Part shown: one piece after another, positions 7,926 to 17,822 of the stretch
Layout: each line of letters begins with the position of its first letter
Position numbering within the stretch: position 1 is the stretch's first letter
Assembly: GCF_018324205.1 (NCBI RefSeq)
Contig: NZ_AP023356.1
Coordinates: 558,001-622,000, forward strand
Direction of reading: 5' to 3'
DNA length: 64,000 nucleotides
Source: Actinoplanes ianthinogenes
GTDB lineage: Bacteria > Actinomycetota > Actinomycetes > Mycobacteriales > Micromonosporaceae
Translations under genes and position numbers: made by a program
The notes under the pieces: model-generated
Told to the model about the DNA's origin: nothing
Databases searched by the model: none
The model's input: the letters and a program-made list of their open reading frames with translations, nothing else

Positions 7926-8960
7926 CTACCTCCCCGCGGGCGGGAACCGGACCACCACGTCCAGCCCGCCCTCGGCTCGGGCCCGCGCCTCGATCTGCCC
8001 GTCGTGCGCGGTCACGATCGCCGCCACGATCGACAGCCCGATGCCGAGCCCCGCACTGCCGTCCCCTTTCCGGAACGGCTCGAACAGCGCCTGTTCCACC
8101 ACCGGCGGCCCCGAGTTGACCACGCGCAGCACCGCCCACCCGCGGTCCGTCCCGGTCCAGATCCGGATCCAGCCGCCCGGGACGTTGTGCCGCGCCGCGT
8201 TGTCGATCAGGTTCCCGACCAGCCGCTCGATCAGCGGCCGATCGCCCATGGCCGGCGCCGGATGCAGCTCGGCGGCCACCTCGAACCCCTCGACCACCCA
8301 CGCCAGGTCGACCGGTTCCCGCCGGTCCAGTCCGCGCTGGCTGCGGGCCAGGGTGAGCAGCGCCTCGATCAGCCGCTCCTGCTGCCGGTTCTGCGCGAGC
8401 ACCCGCTCGCACGTGTGCCGCAGGTCCGCGTCCGGATCCGCGAGCGCCACCTCGAGCAGGCTGCGTTCCACGGTCAGCGGCGTACGCAGCTCATGCGACG
8501 CGTTCGCCACGAACCGCCGCTGCGCCTCAAACGCCCCTTGCAGCCGCCCGAGCAGCCCGTCGAAGGTGTCGGCGAGATCCTTCACCTCGTCGCGCGGGCC
8601 GCTCAGGGCGAGCCGCTGGTGCAGGTTGCGTTCGGAGATCTGCCGGGCCGCGCCGGCCATCGTGCGCAGCGGGCGGAGCGCCCGGTCGGCGACCAGCCAG
8701 CCGAGGCCGCCGGCGAGCAGGGTCATGCCGGCGAGGGCTGCGCCCTCCGCCCGCAGCAGGCTTTGCAGGTCACGGTCGCGCTGGAGATCGATGTCAGTTC
8801 TCGGTACGACCACGTGCACTCCCCCGGGCACCGCCGGCTCCTCGACGAGGTGCTGGCCGGTCGTGATGGCGTACGTCAGGAGCAACAGCGCGGCGCCGGC
8901 GATCAGGAACAGGACCGCGAACAGCAAGGTCAGGCGGAGTCGGAGGGTCTGTCGTCTCAT
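7926..8960 (-). CDS. Sensor histidine kinase (two-component system)
   Basis: A predicted 344-residue membrane kinase. Transmembrane helix 1 is at about 11-31, a short extracytoplasmic loop of about 40 residues follows, and helix 2 is at about 73-91. A HAMP linker follows (RALRPLRTMAGAARQISERN). The phospho-acceptor is H156 in NASHELRTP. The ATPase domain has an N box (LVGNLIDNAARHN) and G2 box (GLGIGLSIV). The tiny sensor loop suggests sensing at or in the membrane. The ATG overlaps the stop of the response regulator upstream (ATGA), so the pair is translationally coupled. Confidence 0.95.
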   Translation of the reverse strand: MRRQTLRLRLTLLFAVLFLIAGAALLLLTYAITTGQHLVEEPAVPGGVHVVVPRTDIDLQRDRDLQSLLRAEGAALAGMTLLAGGLGWLVADRALRPLRTMAGAARQISERNLHQRLALSGPRDEVKDLADTFDGLLGRLQGAFEAQRRFVANASHELRTPLTVERSLLEVALADPDADLRHTCERVLAQNRQQERLIEALLTLARSQRGLDRREPVDLAWVVEGFEVAAELHPAPAMGDRPLIERLVGNLIDNAARHNVPGGWIRIWTGTDRGWAVLRVVNSGPPVVEQALFEPFRKGDGSAGLGIGLSIVAAIVTAHDGQIEARARAEGGLDVVVRFPPAGR

Positions 8961-9619
8961 GCCGCCGCCAGGCGGTATCCGGCCTGCGGGACGGTGTGGA
9001 TGAGCGGCGGGTCGCCGAGCTTGCGGCGCAGCCGGCTGACGGTGACCTTGACCGTGTGGGTGAACGGGTCGGCGGCCTCGTCCCAGGCGCGTTCCAGCAG
9101 CTCCTCGGCGGGTACCGGACGGCCGGCGGCGGCCATCAGCACCTCCAGGACGGCGAACTCCTTGGGCCGCAGGTCGAGCCGGCGACCGGACCGGGAGGCG
9201 GTCCGCAGGTTCGGGTCGAGGCGCAGGCCGGCGTGGCTGAGGACCGGGGTGAGCGCGGGCTGGTTGCGGCGGATCAGCGCGCGGATCCGGGCGACCAGCT
9301 CGGCGAAGGCGAACGGTTTCGGCAGGTAGTCGTCGGCGCCGCAGGTGAGCCCGTCGACCCGGTCCTCGATGCCGGCCGAGGCGGTGAGCATCAGGATCCG
9401 CGCCGGGTGACCGTTGCTGATCAGGGTGCGGCAGACCTCGTCGCCGTGCATGCGGGGGAGGTTGCGGTCGAGGACGATCACCTCGTACCGAAAGGTCGCG
9501 GCGCGGTCCAGCGCGGCTGGGCCGTCGGCGGCGAGATCGACCGCGAGGCCCTCCCGGCGCAGGCCGGCGGCGATCGTCTCGGCGAGTTCTCGGTGGTCCT
9601 CGACCAGCAGGATGCGCAT
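8957..9619 (-). CDS. OmpR/PhoB-family response regulator
   Basis: A predicted 220-residue regulator. The receiver domain has the acidic pair E7/D8, the phospho-acceptor D51 (VLDRNLP), and the switch Lys in DDYLPKPF. The C-terminal winged helix (LRPKEFAVLEVLM, VKVTVSRLRRKLGDPP, GYRLA) is of OmpR type. It is first in an operon with the kinase. It is divergent from the small secreted Cys-protein gene, which lies 115 bp away and is a natural candidate target. A TTTCGGTACG word sits in the coding strand (9484-9493). Confidence 0.95.
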   Translation of the reverse strand: MRILLVEDHRELAETIAAGLRREGLAVDLAADGPAALDRAATFRYEVIVLDRNLPRMHGDEVCRTLISNGHPARILMLTASAGIEDRVDGLTCGADDYLPKPFAFAELVARIRALIRRNQPALTPVLSHAGLRLDPNLRTASRSGRRLDLRPKEFAVLEVLMAAAGRPVPAEELLERAWDEAADPFTHTVKVTVSRLRRKLGDPPLIHTVPQAGYRLAAA

Positions 9620-9734
9620 GCCCCGATGGTGGCGGGACGGGCGTTTCCCCGGCGTAACCGTCGCTGTTCCGCTGGGGTGACCGGGCGGCTGGTGGGCTGA
9701 GTCCCGACAGCGAACCGGTTCGGAAGGAGTGTCC

Positions 9735-10127
9735 ATGAAGAACGGACGATGGGTGGCGGGGGTTGGTCTCGGCGTGGCGACGCTGGCGTTCGGGACCGCG
9801 GTTTCCGCTGCGGGCGGTCCGGAGGTCGCCGTTGCCGCGGGCGGCGGGGATCGGGCCGCGGCCTTCACCGCGTGTGTGCGGGCGAACGGGGTGGCGGACT
9901 TTCCCGGGGTGACGATCACCGCGGACGGTCGGGTCCGCGTCAACGGGTCGGTCTCCGTGCTGGCGGACGACTACCGCAAGGCGGTGGCGGCCTGCCGGGA
10001 GCTGCTGCCGAGCGGCAGCGCTCTCCCGGCCGAGCCGGAACTCTCCGCGCCGAGCGGGCCGTCCCTGGGTTTCACCTGCGCCGGAACCTGCCCGAAGGCG
10101 CCGGCGGCCCCGGCCCGCCCGAGCTGA
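9735..10127 (+). CDS. Small secreted protein with paired cysteines
   Basis: A predicted 130-residue exported protein. A Sec signal peptide (MKNGRWVAGVGLGVATLAFG, cleavage near AVSAAG) precedes a short domain AAFTACVRANGVADFPGVTI that recurs in actinobacterial proteins linked to two-component or efflux loci. There are four Cys after the signal: one in the N-terminal motif, one in AACRELLP, and two in the C-terminal FTCAGTCPK. GGAAGGAG ends 5 bp before ATG 9735. It is divergent from the two-component operon, suggesting that it is controlled by it or feeds back on it (inference). Biochemical role unknown. Confidence 0.75.
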   Translation: MKNGRWVAGVGLGVATLAFGTAVSAAGGPEVAVAAGGGDRAAAFTACVRANGVADFPGVTITADGRVRVNGSVSVLADDYRKAVAACRELLPSGSALPAEPELSAPSGPSLGFTCAGTCPKAPAAPARPS

Positions 10128-10165
10128 TCCCCGGCCGATCCCGGCTCCCGGCCATCGTCCGGTTT

Positions 10166-10184
10166 ATGAAGCGATATCCTTCAT
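10166..10184. promoter_or_regulatory. Operator-like inverted repeat upstream of MFS gene
   Basis: ATGAAG and CTTCAT arms flank a GATATC-containing centre, giving a 19-bp near-palindrome about 40 bp before the preferred MFS start (GTG 10223). It is A/T-rich against a very GC-rich background. Such sites are typical of repressor operators. No regulator gene is adjacent, so the cognate protein is unknown. Confidence 0.5.
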
Positions 10185-10222
10185 CAATCGCACGGCCCGG
10201 AGCCGGCTGGCAGAACGGGGGC

Positions 10223-11587
10223 GTGATCCTCTCTGCTGAACGGCTCGTCGGCCGCAGTCCGGTCGAGCGCGCGCTGACCCTGTCCATCGCGGCGTCCTCG
10301 CTGGCCAAAGGCGTGCTGTTCGGAGTCAGCGCGCTCTTCTTCACCACCGTGATCGGATTGTCGCCGGCCACGGTCGGCGTCGGGCTGACCGTGGCCGGCG
10401 GGGCCGGGATGGCGGCCGCCTTCGGATCCGGTTATCTCGCCGACCGGGTGGGCGCGCAGCGCGTCCTGGTCGCGGCCACGGTCACCCAGTCGGTGGCGCT
10501 GGCCGCGTATTGCTCGGCCGCCTCGGCGATCACCTTCACGCTGATCGCGTGCGCCGCGATCGGGGCTCAGGGCGCGCAGCGGACCGCTCAGGCCACGCTC
10601 CTCGCCCTGCACTTCACCGGGCCGGACCGCGTGACGGTCCGCGCCCGCCTGCGGGTGGTCACCAACGTGTTCGTCGGTCTCGGGTCGGCCCTCGCCACGG
10701 CCGCCCTGGCCACCGGCACCCCGGCGGCCTATGTCGTCGCCATGCTCACGGCATCCGCCCTGGTCCTGACCTCGACACTGCCCCTGCGCGGCTTCCCTTC
10801 GCCTCCGCCGTCGCCCTCGACCTCCGCGGGGATTGCTTCACGCGCGGGAGGGCCGCGGCGGGCGGCACGCTCTCCGTTGCGGGATTTCCGGTACGTCGGG
10901 ATCGCGGCGTTCTACGGGCTCCTCACCGTTCAGTTCGGGCTGCTCACCGTGGGGATGCCGCTCTGGGTCACCTTGCACACGCGGGCGCCGGCCACCGTCG
11001 TCGCGCTGCTGCTGGTGCTCAACACGGTGCTGGTCGCGCTTTTCCAGCTTCCGGCGGCGCGGCTGGTCACGGACGTGCGGGCGGCTGGGCGTACCGTACT
11101 GGCGTCTTCCGGTTTTCTGGTGTTGACCTGCCTTTTCTATGCCGGGGCGGCACCGCTTCCCGCGCTCGCCGCGGTCGGCCTGCTGCTCCTCGCGGTCGTC
11201 GCCGCGAGCGCCGCCGAAGTCCTGTCCGAGGCCGGTGAGTGGTCGCTGGCCTTCGAGCTCGCCGACTCCCGCAACCCGGGCGCCTATCAGGGGATCAGCC
11301 AGACCGGCTTCGCGGCCGGGACGATGCTCGCGCCGGTGGTGGTCACCTTGACCGCGATCGCGCACGGGACCTCGGGCTGGTTGCTGCTGGCCGGCATGTT
11401 CCTGACGGCCGGCGTCGCCACCGACCGCCTGGCCCGGTACTCACCACTGCGGGCCGCGGGCGAGGCGGATGGGGCCGGTCGCGGTGGCCGGGTCGACGTC
11501 GGCTCCGTGTTGGCGGACGGAGACGACGCCGGCGCGGGCCAGTGCGGCGGCCACCTCGCGCGCCGGGACCATCAGGTCACGCCATGA
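10223..11587 (+). CDS. Major facilitator superfamily transporter
   Basis: A predicted membrane protein with about 12 hydrophobic helices arranged in two sets of six, separated by a basic/Pro-Ser-rich cytoplasmic loop (about residues 190-215). The loop 2-3 motif reads GYLADRVGAQR, the MFS signature. The substrate is unknown; drug or metabolite export is a guess. GTG 10223 follows GAACGGGGGC. ATG 10166 would extend it by 19 residues but lies in a palindrome. The last hydrophobic helix ends near residue 400. The final 45 residues are hydrophilic, run antisense to the DUF3253 gene and look like read-through past a lost stop. Confidence 0.85.
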   Translation: MILSAERLVGRSPVERALTLSIAASSLAKGVLFGVSALFFTTVIGLSPATVGVGLTVAGGAGMAAAFGSGYLADRVGAQRVLVAATVTQSVALAAYCSAASAITFTLIACAAIGAQGAQRTAQATLLALHFTGPDRVTVRARLRVVTNVFVGLGSALATAALATGTPAAYVVAMLTASALVLTSTLPLRGFPSPPPSPSTSAGIASRAGGPRRAARSPLRDFRYVGIAAFYGLLTVQFGLLTVGMPLWVTLHTRAPATVVALLLVLNTVLVALFQLPAARLVTDVRAAGRTVLASSGFLVLTCLFYAGAAPLPALAAVGLLLLAVVAASAAEVLSEAGEWSLAFELADSRNPGAYQGISQTGFAAGTMLAPVVVTLTAIAHGTSGWLLLAGMFLTAGVATDRLARYSPLRAAGEADGAGRGGRVDVGSVLADGDDAGAGQCGGHLARRDHQVTP

Positions 11588-11932
11588 CTCGCCGCCGACG
11601 ATCCGGGCCGCCTCGCTCGGGCAGATGGTGGCGTCGGCACGGCGGTGCCGCAGCAGGGTCCGGATCGCCGCGGCCAGCCGGGTCCGCCGGCCGGCCGGCG
11701 TCGGCTCCCACCACGGGTCGCCGCGTTCGCCGAGCGCCACCTTGGCGTCCCGCACCCGGGGACGCGCCGTCTCCGGGTCGGTGCGGACCAGCCGGCGGCT
11801 CGCCATCAGTTCGTCCACCAGTTCCTGACGCAGCGGCTCTGGGATGCCCGGGTCGGCGGCCCGCCACCGCCGGCCGGAAACGATCAGGTACCGGCCGTCC
11901 GCTGTCAGCGTGGCGTCGTTCCGCGAGCCCAT
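11441..11932 (-). CDS. DUF3253 family protein
   Basis: A predicted 163-residue basic protein. The N-terminal segment (GRYLIVSGRRWRAADPGIPE followed by an amphipathic helix) precedes the DUF3253-like C-terminal domain (AAIRTLLRHR, then TICPSEAARIVGG, then DLMVPAREVAAALARAGVV, a winged-helix-like pattern). This pairing is common in actinobacterial proteins of unknown function. Its 3' 147 bp overlap the end of the convergent MFS gene. Codon bias favours this strand in the overlap. Start ATG 11932. Confidence 0.82.
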   Translation of the reverse strand: MGSRNDATLTADGRYLIVSGRRWRAADPGIPEPLRQELVDELMASRRLVRTDPETARPRVRDAKVALGERGDPWWEPTPAGRRTRLAAAIRTLLRHRRADATICPSEAARIVGGESWRDLMVPAREVAAALARAGVVSVRQHGADVDPATATGPIRLARGPQW

Positions 11933-12028
11933 GCCGCCATGGTTCCCGCCGCCGCGGCCCTGAACCCTTCCGCCGGCTGGTCGGCCTCATCGCATGGCGA
12001 GCAGCCGAGACCGTATCGGGGGCGTGCC

Positions 12029-12206
12029 GGCCCCCCGCCCGTCGGGATCTTCGCCGGTCGCGGGCCGAATCGGGGTGACGTGCTGCGCCATCGAAGCCGT
12101 CGACGGGCGCGAGCTGACGGTGACCGGGCTGGACGCGGTCTCCGGCACACCGGTCATCGACCTGAAGCCGACGATGGCTGATTACTTCCGGCCCTGGCCT
12201 TGGTGA
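12029..12206 (+). pseudogene. Broken TrmO/TsaA-like methyltransferase fragment
   Basis: Frame 2 (12029-12073) reads PPPVGIFAGRGPNR. After a shift to frame 3 (from 12066) it continues RIGVTCCAIEAVDGRELTV, TGLDAV, TPVIDLKP and stops at 12204-12206. Together these match the central and C-terminal part of TrmO-type proteins (…RPNPIGV…V-DG-L-V-GLDA-DGTP-LD-KP), with a deletion exactly where the PNP signature should be. The N-terminal half is absent. An intact relative is encoded at 14891-15301, so this is a decayed paralogue. Its last 53 bp run antisense to the 3' end of the MerR fusion gene. Confidence 0.6.
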
Positions 12207-13074
12207 GCCAGGACATCACGTCCATGGCGTGCGAGGGCGGGTCGGGGATCGGGTGGAAGACATGCTCGATCACGTCGTCGCTGACGATCAGGGTCAGGCG
12301 GTCGTAAAGGGCCAGGTCGCCCGAGGTCAGGGTGGGCAGGCCGGTGGCGGCGGCCAGGGTGAGCTTCGGGTCGGGGATCAACGGGTACGGCAGGCGCAGC
12401 CGATGGGCCAGCTCCCGCTGGTATCCGGTGGACTGCGCGGACAGGCCGTAGACCCGGGCGGCGCCCGCGGCGAGCAGCTCGGCGTGGTGGTCACGCAGCC
12501 AGATGGCCTGGTCGGTGCTGCCCCGGGCGCCGTGCACCTCGAGCAGGCCGCGCGGCAGGTCGACGCCGGGGCGACCGGTGAGCGGATAGACGAAGATGAC
12601 CGTCCGGCCGGGGCCGAGCGCGGCCAGGTCCACCGGCCGCCCGTCGCTGGCATAGAACCGCAACCCCGGCAGCGTCCCGCCGACCAGGCCGGCGGGGCTG
12701 GTGAAACCGGCCGGGACCCCGGTCACCACCGACCGCGCCGCCTCGTCGATCCGGGCGTTGAGCGCGTCCCGCTGCGCGGTCAGCTCCCCGATCCGCCGCT
12801 GCAACCCGGTCACCGTGCTCCGGAACGTCGCCAGCGTCGCGGCGCACACGTCCTGCGAGCCGTCGGCGATCGACTCGACGAACGGGCGGGTCTCCTCGAC
12901 GGCCAGGCCCAGCGCCATCAGCTCGCGGATCTGGGCGACCTGGCGCTCGGCGATCGGGTCGTACTCCCGGTAGCCGTTGCTGAGGCGCCGGGGCACGACC
13001 AGGCCGACCGACTCGTAATACCGCAGCGCCCGGATCGTCGTCCCGGTCCGGCGCGCCAGCTCACCCACCCGCAT
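12154..13074 (-). CDS. MerR-family regulator fused to a cysteine-less peroxiredoxin-like domain
   Basis: A predicted 306-residue protein. Residues 1-70 form a MerR DNA-binding domain (VGELARRTGTTIRALRYYES then GLVVPRR). About 80-115 is the dimerisation coiled coil. Residues 125-295 are a redoxin/AhpC-TSA-like thioredoxin fold (GRTVIFVYPLTGRPGVDLP, then HGARGSTDQA, AARVYGLSAQSTGYQREL, LPYPLIPDPKLTLAAATGLP, and a terminal strand LTLIVSD). In relatives the loop reads GARGCT with a further Cys four residues on. Here the position is S186 and the second Cys is absent, so peroxidase chemistry is unlikely; a sensing role is inferred. The promoter is of MerR type. The mRNA is probably leaderless, with the start 7 bp past the -10. 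Confidence 0.88.
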   Translation of the reverse strand: MRVGELARRTGTTIRALRYYESVGLVVPRRLSNGYREYDPIAERQVAQIRELMALGLAVEETRPFVESIADGSQDVCAATLATFRSTVTGLQRRIGELTAQRDALNARIDEAARSVVTGVPAGFTSPAGLVGGTLPGLRFYASDGRPVDLAALGPGRTVIFVYPLTGRPGVDLPRGLLEVHGARGSTDQAIWLRDHHAELLAAGAARVYGLSAQSTGYQRELAHRLRLPYPLIPDPKLTLAAATGLPTLTSGDLALYDRLTLIVSDDVIEHVFHPIPDPPSHAMDVMSWLTKARAGSNQPSSASGR

Positions 13075-13081
13075 GCCGTGA

Positions 13082-14849
<1,768 letters not shown>

Positions 14850-14890
14850 GTCTGTCGCCAAGTCCCTTCCCTGGGCCGGTATTCCGGACG

Positions 14891-15301
14891 TCACCGTTCG
14901 CCCCGCGCTTCCAGGACCGGTTTGACGTCGAGGATCGGGGTGCCGTCGAGGGCTTCGAGATCGGCGACCTGGATGCGCAGCCCGTCGACGGCGAGGACGG
15001 TGACGCGGTGCAGGCCGATCGGATTCGGCCGGTCCGCGGAGCGGGTGCTGAAGACTCCGGTCAGCGGCCGGGTCGCGTCGCCGCGCGGGCGGACCTGGAG
15101 CACGCTGCGGTCGGCCCGGTCGAGCCAGGTGAGGATCAGCAGTCCGGCGCCGGGTTCGAGGTGGCTGAGCGCGTCCGCGTACTGCTCGGCGAAGACCAGC
15201 CAGGCCGGTGGGGCGCCCTCGTCGCCCTGCCGGGGAGCGGTCGCGCGATCGGTCAGCGGCGACTCGACCCGGCCGACGGGCGTCACCGCGAGGTCGCTCA
15301 T
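14891..15301 (-). CDS. TrmO/TsaA-like SAM-dependent tRNA methyltransferase
   Basis: A predicted 136-residue single-domain protein of the TrmO (TsaA-like) beta-barrel family, which methylates N6-threonylcarbamoyladenosine-37 of tRNA in characterised members. It shows VTPVGRVESPLTD, LLILTWLDRADRSVLQVRPRGD, GVFSTRSADRPNPIGLHRV and LEALDGTPILDVKPVL, the canonical succession. It is short at the C-terminus, as is usual for actinobacterial members. Start ATG 15301, 8 bp after TAAGGT. It is the intact counterpart of the broken fragment at 12029-12206. Confidence 0.88.
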   Translation of the reverse strand: MSDLAVTPVGRVESPLTDRATAPRQGDEGAPPAWLVFAEQYADALSHLEPGAGLLILTWLDRADRSVLQVRPRGDATRPLTGVFSTRSADRPNPIGLHRVTVLAVDGLRIQVADLEALDGTPILDVKPVLEARGER

Positions 15302-15475
15302 GCTGACAGACCTTACGGTACGCCCGGCAGCGCAAGACAGTGATCTCCGTGTATTCCCGGTGGTGCGGATCGTCTTCGCTGCCCGCGACGGCGCGTTTCT
15401 CCGACGCGGAACCCCGGCGGAGGATCTCCGCCTGATCCGGCGGCGGCGCGGGGTGGGTGCCGATAGCCTCGGGCG

Positions 15476-16423
15476 GTGCATTTCGTCTATCGGTCGCATT
15501 ACGCGGGGCCGCTGAGCAAACTGGTGCGGCGGTTGCCGGATGCGACGGTGCTGGATTGGTTCCGGCGGCACTGGGGACGCGCCGAGCCACGGAACTGGAT
15601 CGCGAACGAGCTGGGCGCGGACGTCTACGGGCTGAGCTCGATCTTCGAGGCGGCGCGGGAGCATCGGCTGCCGCCGCCCGAGTCGACCGATCAATTGCGG
15701 ACCCTGCTGCATGAGCACCTGTATGTCGAGGGGGACGCCGACTACATCCGGCTGGACGAGCACAGCCTGCGGGTGCGGACCGACGACGACGAGGTCGAGC
15801 TGGCCTACTTCTTCCTGGACGACCGGGTGGTGGCCGCGGCGCCGGACCGGCTCGCCTACCTGCTGCACGAGTCGTGGCCGCTGCCCGAGGACGCGGAGAA
15901 GGACCCGCCCGGCGAGCCGGCGACGTACGCGACGTTCCTCACCTACTACGACGGGGCCAGCCTGGACGGCGCCGACCAGGTGACCTTTCCCGGCATCGAG
16001 CTGGCCGAGCTGGCGAACCACCTGCCCCGCGCGAGCCGGCACGGCTGGCCGCCGGAGCTGCACGTGCTCGCCGCGCTGGTCGCGCCGGGCGAGAAGTCGC
16101 TGGCGCCGGCGCTGCACCGGGCCAACCTGTGGCCGGGCTTCAGCCTCGACGCGGACGCGCCCTGGCCGGACGAACTGGCCCGACGGGACGACCCGCACGC
16201 TGCGGCCCTGGCGCTGGTCGAGGACCCGGTGCTCGCCGGCGGCCGGCGTCCGGAGGCGTCACTGGTTCAGGTGGGTGGGCACCTGGCCCAGTTGGCGATG
16301 CATTGCAGCGGGGCATTCGGATTCCAGCAGTGGTATCTGTTCGACAGCTTGTGGGTCGCCTCGCACCCCGATCTGGCGGCGTCACTCACGCATTACGCCG
16401 CCGACTGGGATCCGCTCTCCTGA
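15476..16423 (+). CDS. Conserved-type hypothetical protein, 315 residues
   Basis: A soluble acidic protein with many Trp, Tyr and His residues and no signal peptide or membrane segment. The N-terminus (HFVYRSHYAGPLSKLVRRLP) and internal LRTLLHEHLYVEGDADYIRL suggest an alpha/beta protein, and several strongly amphipathic helices follow. I do not recognise a family. GTG 15476 begins 6 bp after TAGCCT, consistent with a leaderless mRNA. It is convergent with the PPC-domain gene 17 bp away. Codon use is native. Confidence 0.75.
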   Translation: MHFVYRSHYAGPLSKLVRRLPDATVLDWFRRHWGRAEPRNWIANELGADVYGLSSIFEAAREHRLPPPESTDQLRTLLHEHLYVEGDADYIRLDEHSLRVRTDDDEVELAYFFLDDRVVAAAPDRLAYLLHESWPLPEDAEKDPPGEPATYATFLTYYDGASLDGADQVTFPGIELAELANHLPRASRHGWPPELHVLAALVAPGEKSLAPALHRANLWPGFSLDADAPWPDELARRDDPHAAALALVEDPVLAGGRRPEASLVQVGGHLAQLAMHCSGAFGFQQWYLFDSLWVASHPDLAASLTHYAADWDPLS

Positions 16424-16440
16424 CCGGCCCACAGCCGGGA

Positions 16441-16776
16441 TCACCGTTCGGCGACCGGGTCCAGGTAGGCACGGACGAAGTGTTCGCCGACGACCGCCCG
16501 GTGCAGGTGACCGGCGACGATCAGGCCCTCGCCGGCCAGCGTCACGTGCACGTGGACCCGGCCGTCGATGACCTCCCCGGTGCCGGTCAGCTCGAACGGC
16601 TGCTCATAGGATTCGACGAGATCGGTACGCGCGTCGTCCTTCTTCATGATCGAGACGGTGGCCTCGTGGACCGCGCCGATCAGCGTGATCGACGCGGCGG
16701 TGACGCCGCCGGTGGTCACGGCGGTCTGAATGGTGTGCAGAACCTCTTCGCCACGGTTGGCGGTGATCAGGCGCAC
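16441..16776 (-). CDS. PPC (DUF296)-domain protein
   Basis: A predicted 111-residue single-domain protein like the plants-and-prokaryotes-conserved (PPC/DUF296) fold. It starts VRLITANRGEEVLHTIQTAV, continues GVTAASITLIGAVHEATVSI, and ends with GRVHVHVTLAGEGLIVAGHL. Prokaryotic PPC proteins form trimers; their ligand is generally unknown. GTG 16776 was chosen because it begins the conserved first strand and is preceded by GAAAGCGAG; longer frames reach further upstream but are Pro/Ser/Thr-rich and unconvincing. Confidence 0.75.
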   Translation of the reverse strand: MRLITANRGEEVLHTIQTAVTTGGVTAASITLIGAVHEATVSIMKKDDARTDLVESYEQPFELTGTGEVIDGRVHVHVTLAGEGLIVAGHLHRAVVGEHFVRAYLDPVAER

Positions 16777-16906
16777 GATGCTCGCTTTCGTCGGGTTCGT
16801 CGATGCCCGCCACCTTCCCACGACGCGGCCCGGATGACGATGTCCCTTCTGGGTGATCATGTGACTACTGGCGACGGGCGTGAGTGGCGGCGCCTGTCGG
16901 TCGCGG

Positions 16907-17566
16907 TCAGTGGATGAGGCAGAAGGGGTGCCCGGCCGGGTCGGCGTAGACACGGAAGCGGTCGGTGCCGGCGTTCAGCGACCGCGCCCCCAGCGCGACC
17001 GCGCGGGCCTGCGCCGCGTCCAGGTCGGCGGTGAGCAGGTCGAGGTGGGCCTGCTGGGGGTGGCCCGGGTCCGGCCAGCGGGGCGCGTTGTACTCGTTGA
17101 CCTGCTGGAACCGCAGGATGGCCGGGATGCCGCCGAGCAGGCCGGCGTAAAAGCGCTCCAGGACGCCCGCGTCCGGGGCGTCGACCGTGACGGTGAACGG
17201 GGTGGTGCCGCCCGGCGCGCCCAGGTCGAACGGGTGGCCGGCCGGATCGGCCAGGGTGATGCCGCCCGGGCCGTCGGCGAGCAGCCGGGCGCCGAACTCG
17301 ATCGCCCGGGCGGCCTCGGTCCGCGGGTCACCGATCCGCAGGTCCAGGTGGAACTGCTGGGGCCGATCCTGTCCCGGCCAGCGCGGCGGGACGTGATCCG
17401 GGGCGTACTGAAACTCGATCTCCTGCCCGCTCGGGTCCCGGATCCCGAACCGGTCGGCCTCCTGCCGCACCACGTCCCACCCGGTCAGCCTGGCGTAGAA
17501 CGCGCCCACCGCATCGATGTCCGCCGCGTCGAAAATCACCAGGTCGAGCCGGGCCACCGGGTCCAT
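16907..17566 (-). CDS. Two-domain VOC-family protein (glyoxalase-like)
   Basis: A predicted 219-residue protein made of two tandem glyoxalase-like modules, as in actinobacterial CFP-30-type proteins. Module 1 has ARLDLVIFDAADIDAVGAFY and RDPSGQEIEFQY. Module 2 has TVDAPDAGVLERFYAGLLGG and VYADPAGHPFCLIH. Module 1 also carries LADPAGHPFDLG, the characteristic DPAGHPF signature. These proteins often act in resistance or small-molecule metabolism, but no substrate is evident. A strong GGAGGAGG lies 8 bp before ATG 17566. It is divergent from the methyltransferase relic. Confidence 0.87.
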   Translation of the reverse strand: MDPVARLDLVIFDAADIDAVGAFYARLTGWDVVRQEADRFGIRDPSGQEIEFQYAPDHVPPRWPGQDRPQQFHLDLRIGDPRTEAARAIEFGARLLADGPGGITLADPAGHPFDLGAPGGTTPFTVTVDAPDAGVLERFYAGLLGGIPAILRFQQVNEYNAPRWPDPGHPQQAHLDLLTADLDAAQARAVALGARSLNAGTDRFRVYADPAGHPFCLIH

Positions 17567-17597
17567 GTCACCATCCTCCTCCTGGCAAGCTGGCCGC

Positions 17598-17784
17598 GTG
17601 ACACCCCAACTGCTGAACACGCGCAAGTTGCACGCCTCCGCGGTGGTGGCGAGCCGCGGCACCGGGAAGCGCTGAGCTGGGCGTGCTGGCTCGCATCGCG
17701 CGGTGGCTGGCGCCGGGTGGGCGATTCGTCGCCGGCGCCAACTACACGGGGCAGCCCGCGGTGAACTCGTACTACGAGGGGTGA
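17598..17784 (+). pseudogene. Relic of a class I SAM methyltransferase
   Basis: Frame 3 from GTG 17598 reads TPQLLNTRKLHASAVVAS, resembling the N-terminus of a family of actinobacterial methyltransferases, then stops at 17673. Frame 1 from 17674 reads ELGVLARIARWLAPGGRFVA and ends NSYYEG at 17784, matching the 'LxRIAxWLxPGGxF' segment that follows motif IV in SAM methyltransferases. The SAM-binding core between them is missing. An internal deletion plus frameshift of one former gene is the simplest reading. Assignment rests on short matches. Confidence 0.45.
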
Positions 17785-17822
17785 CCTGGGCGTTCCGCCG
17801 GTGCCCGCCCGCCCGGCTTGGC

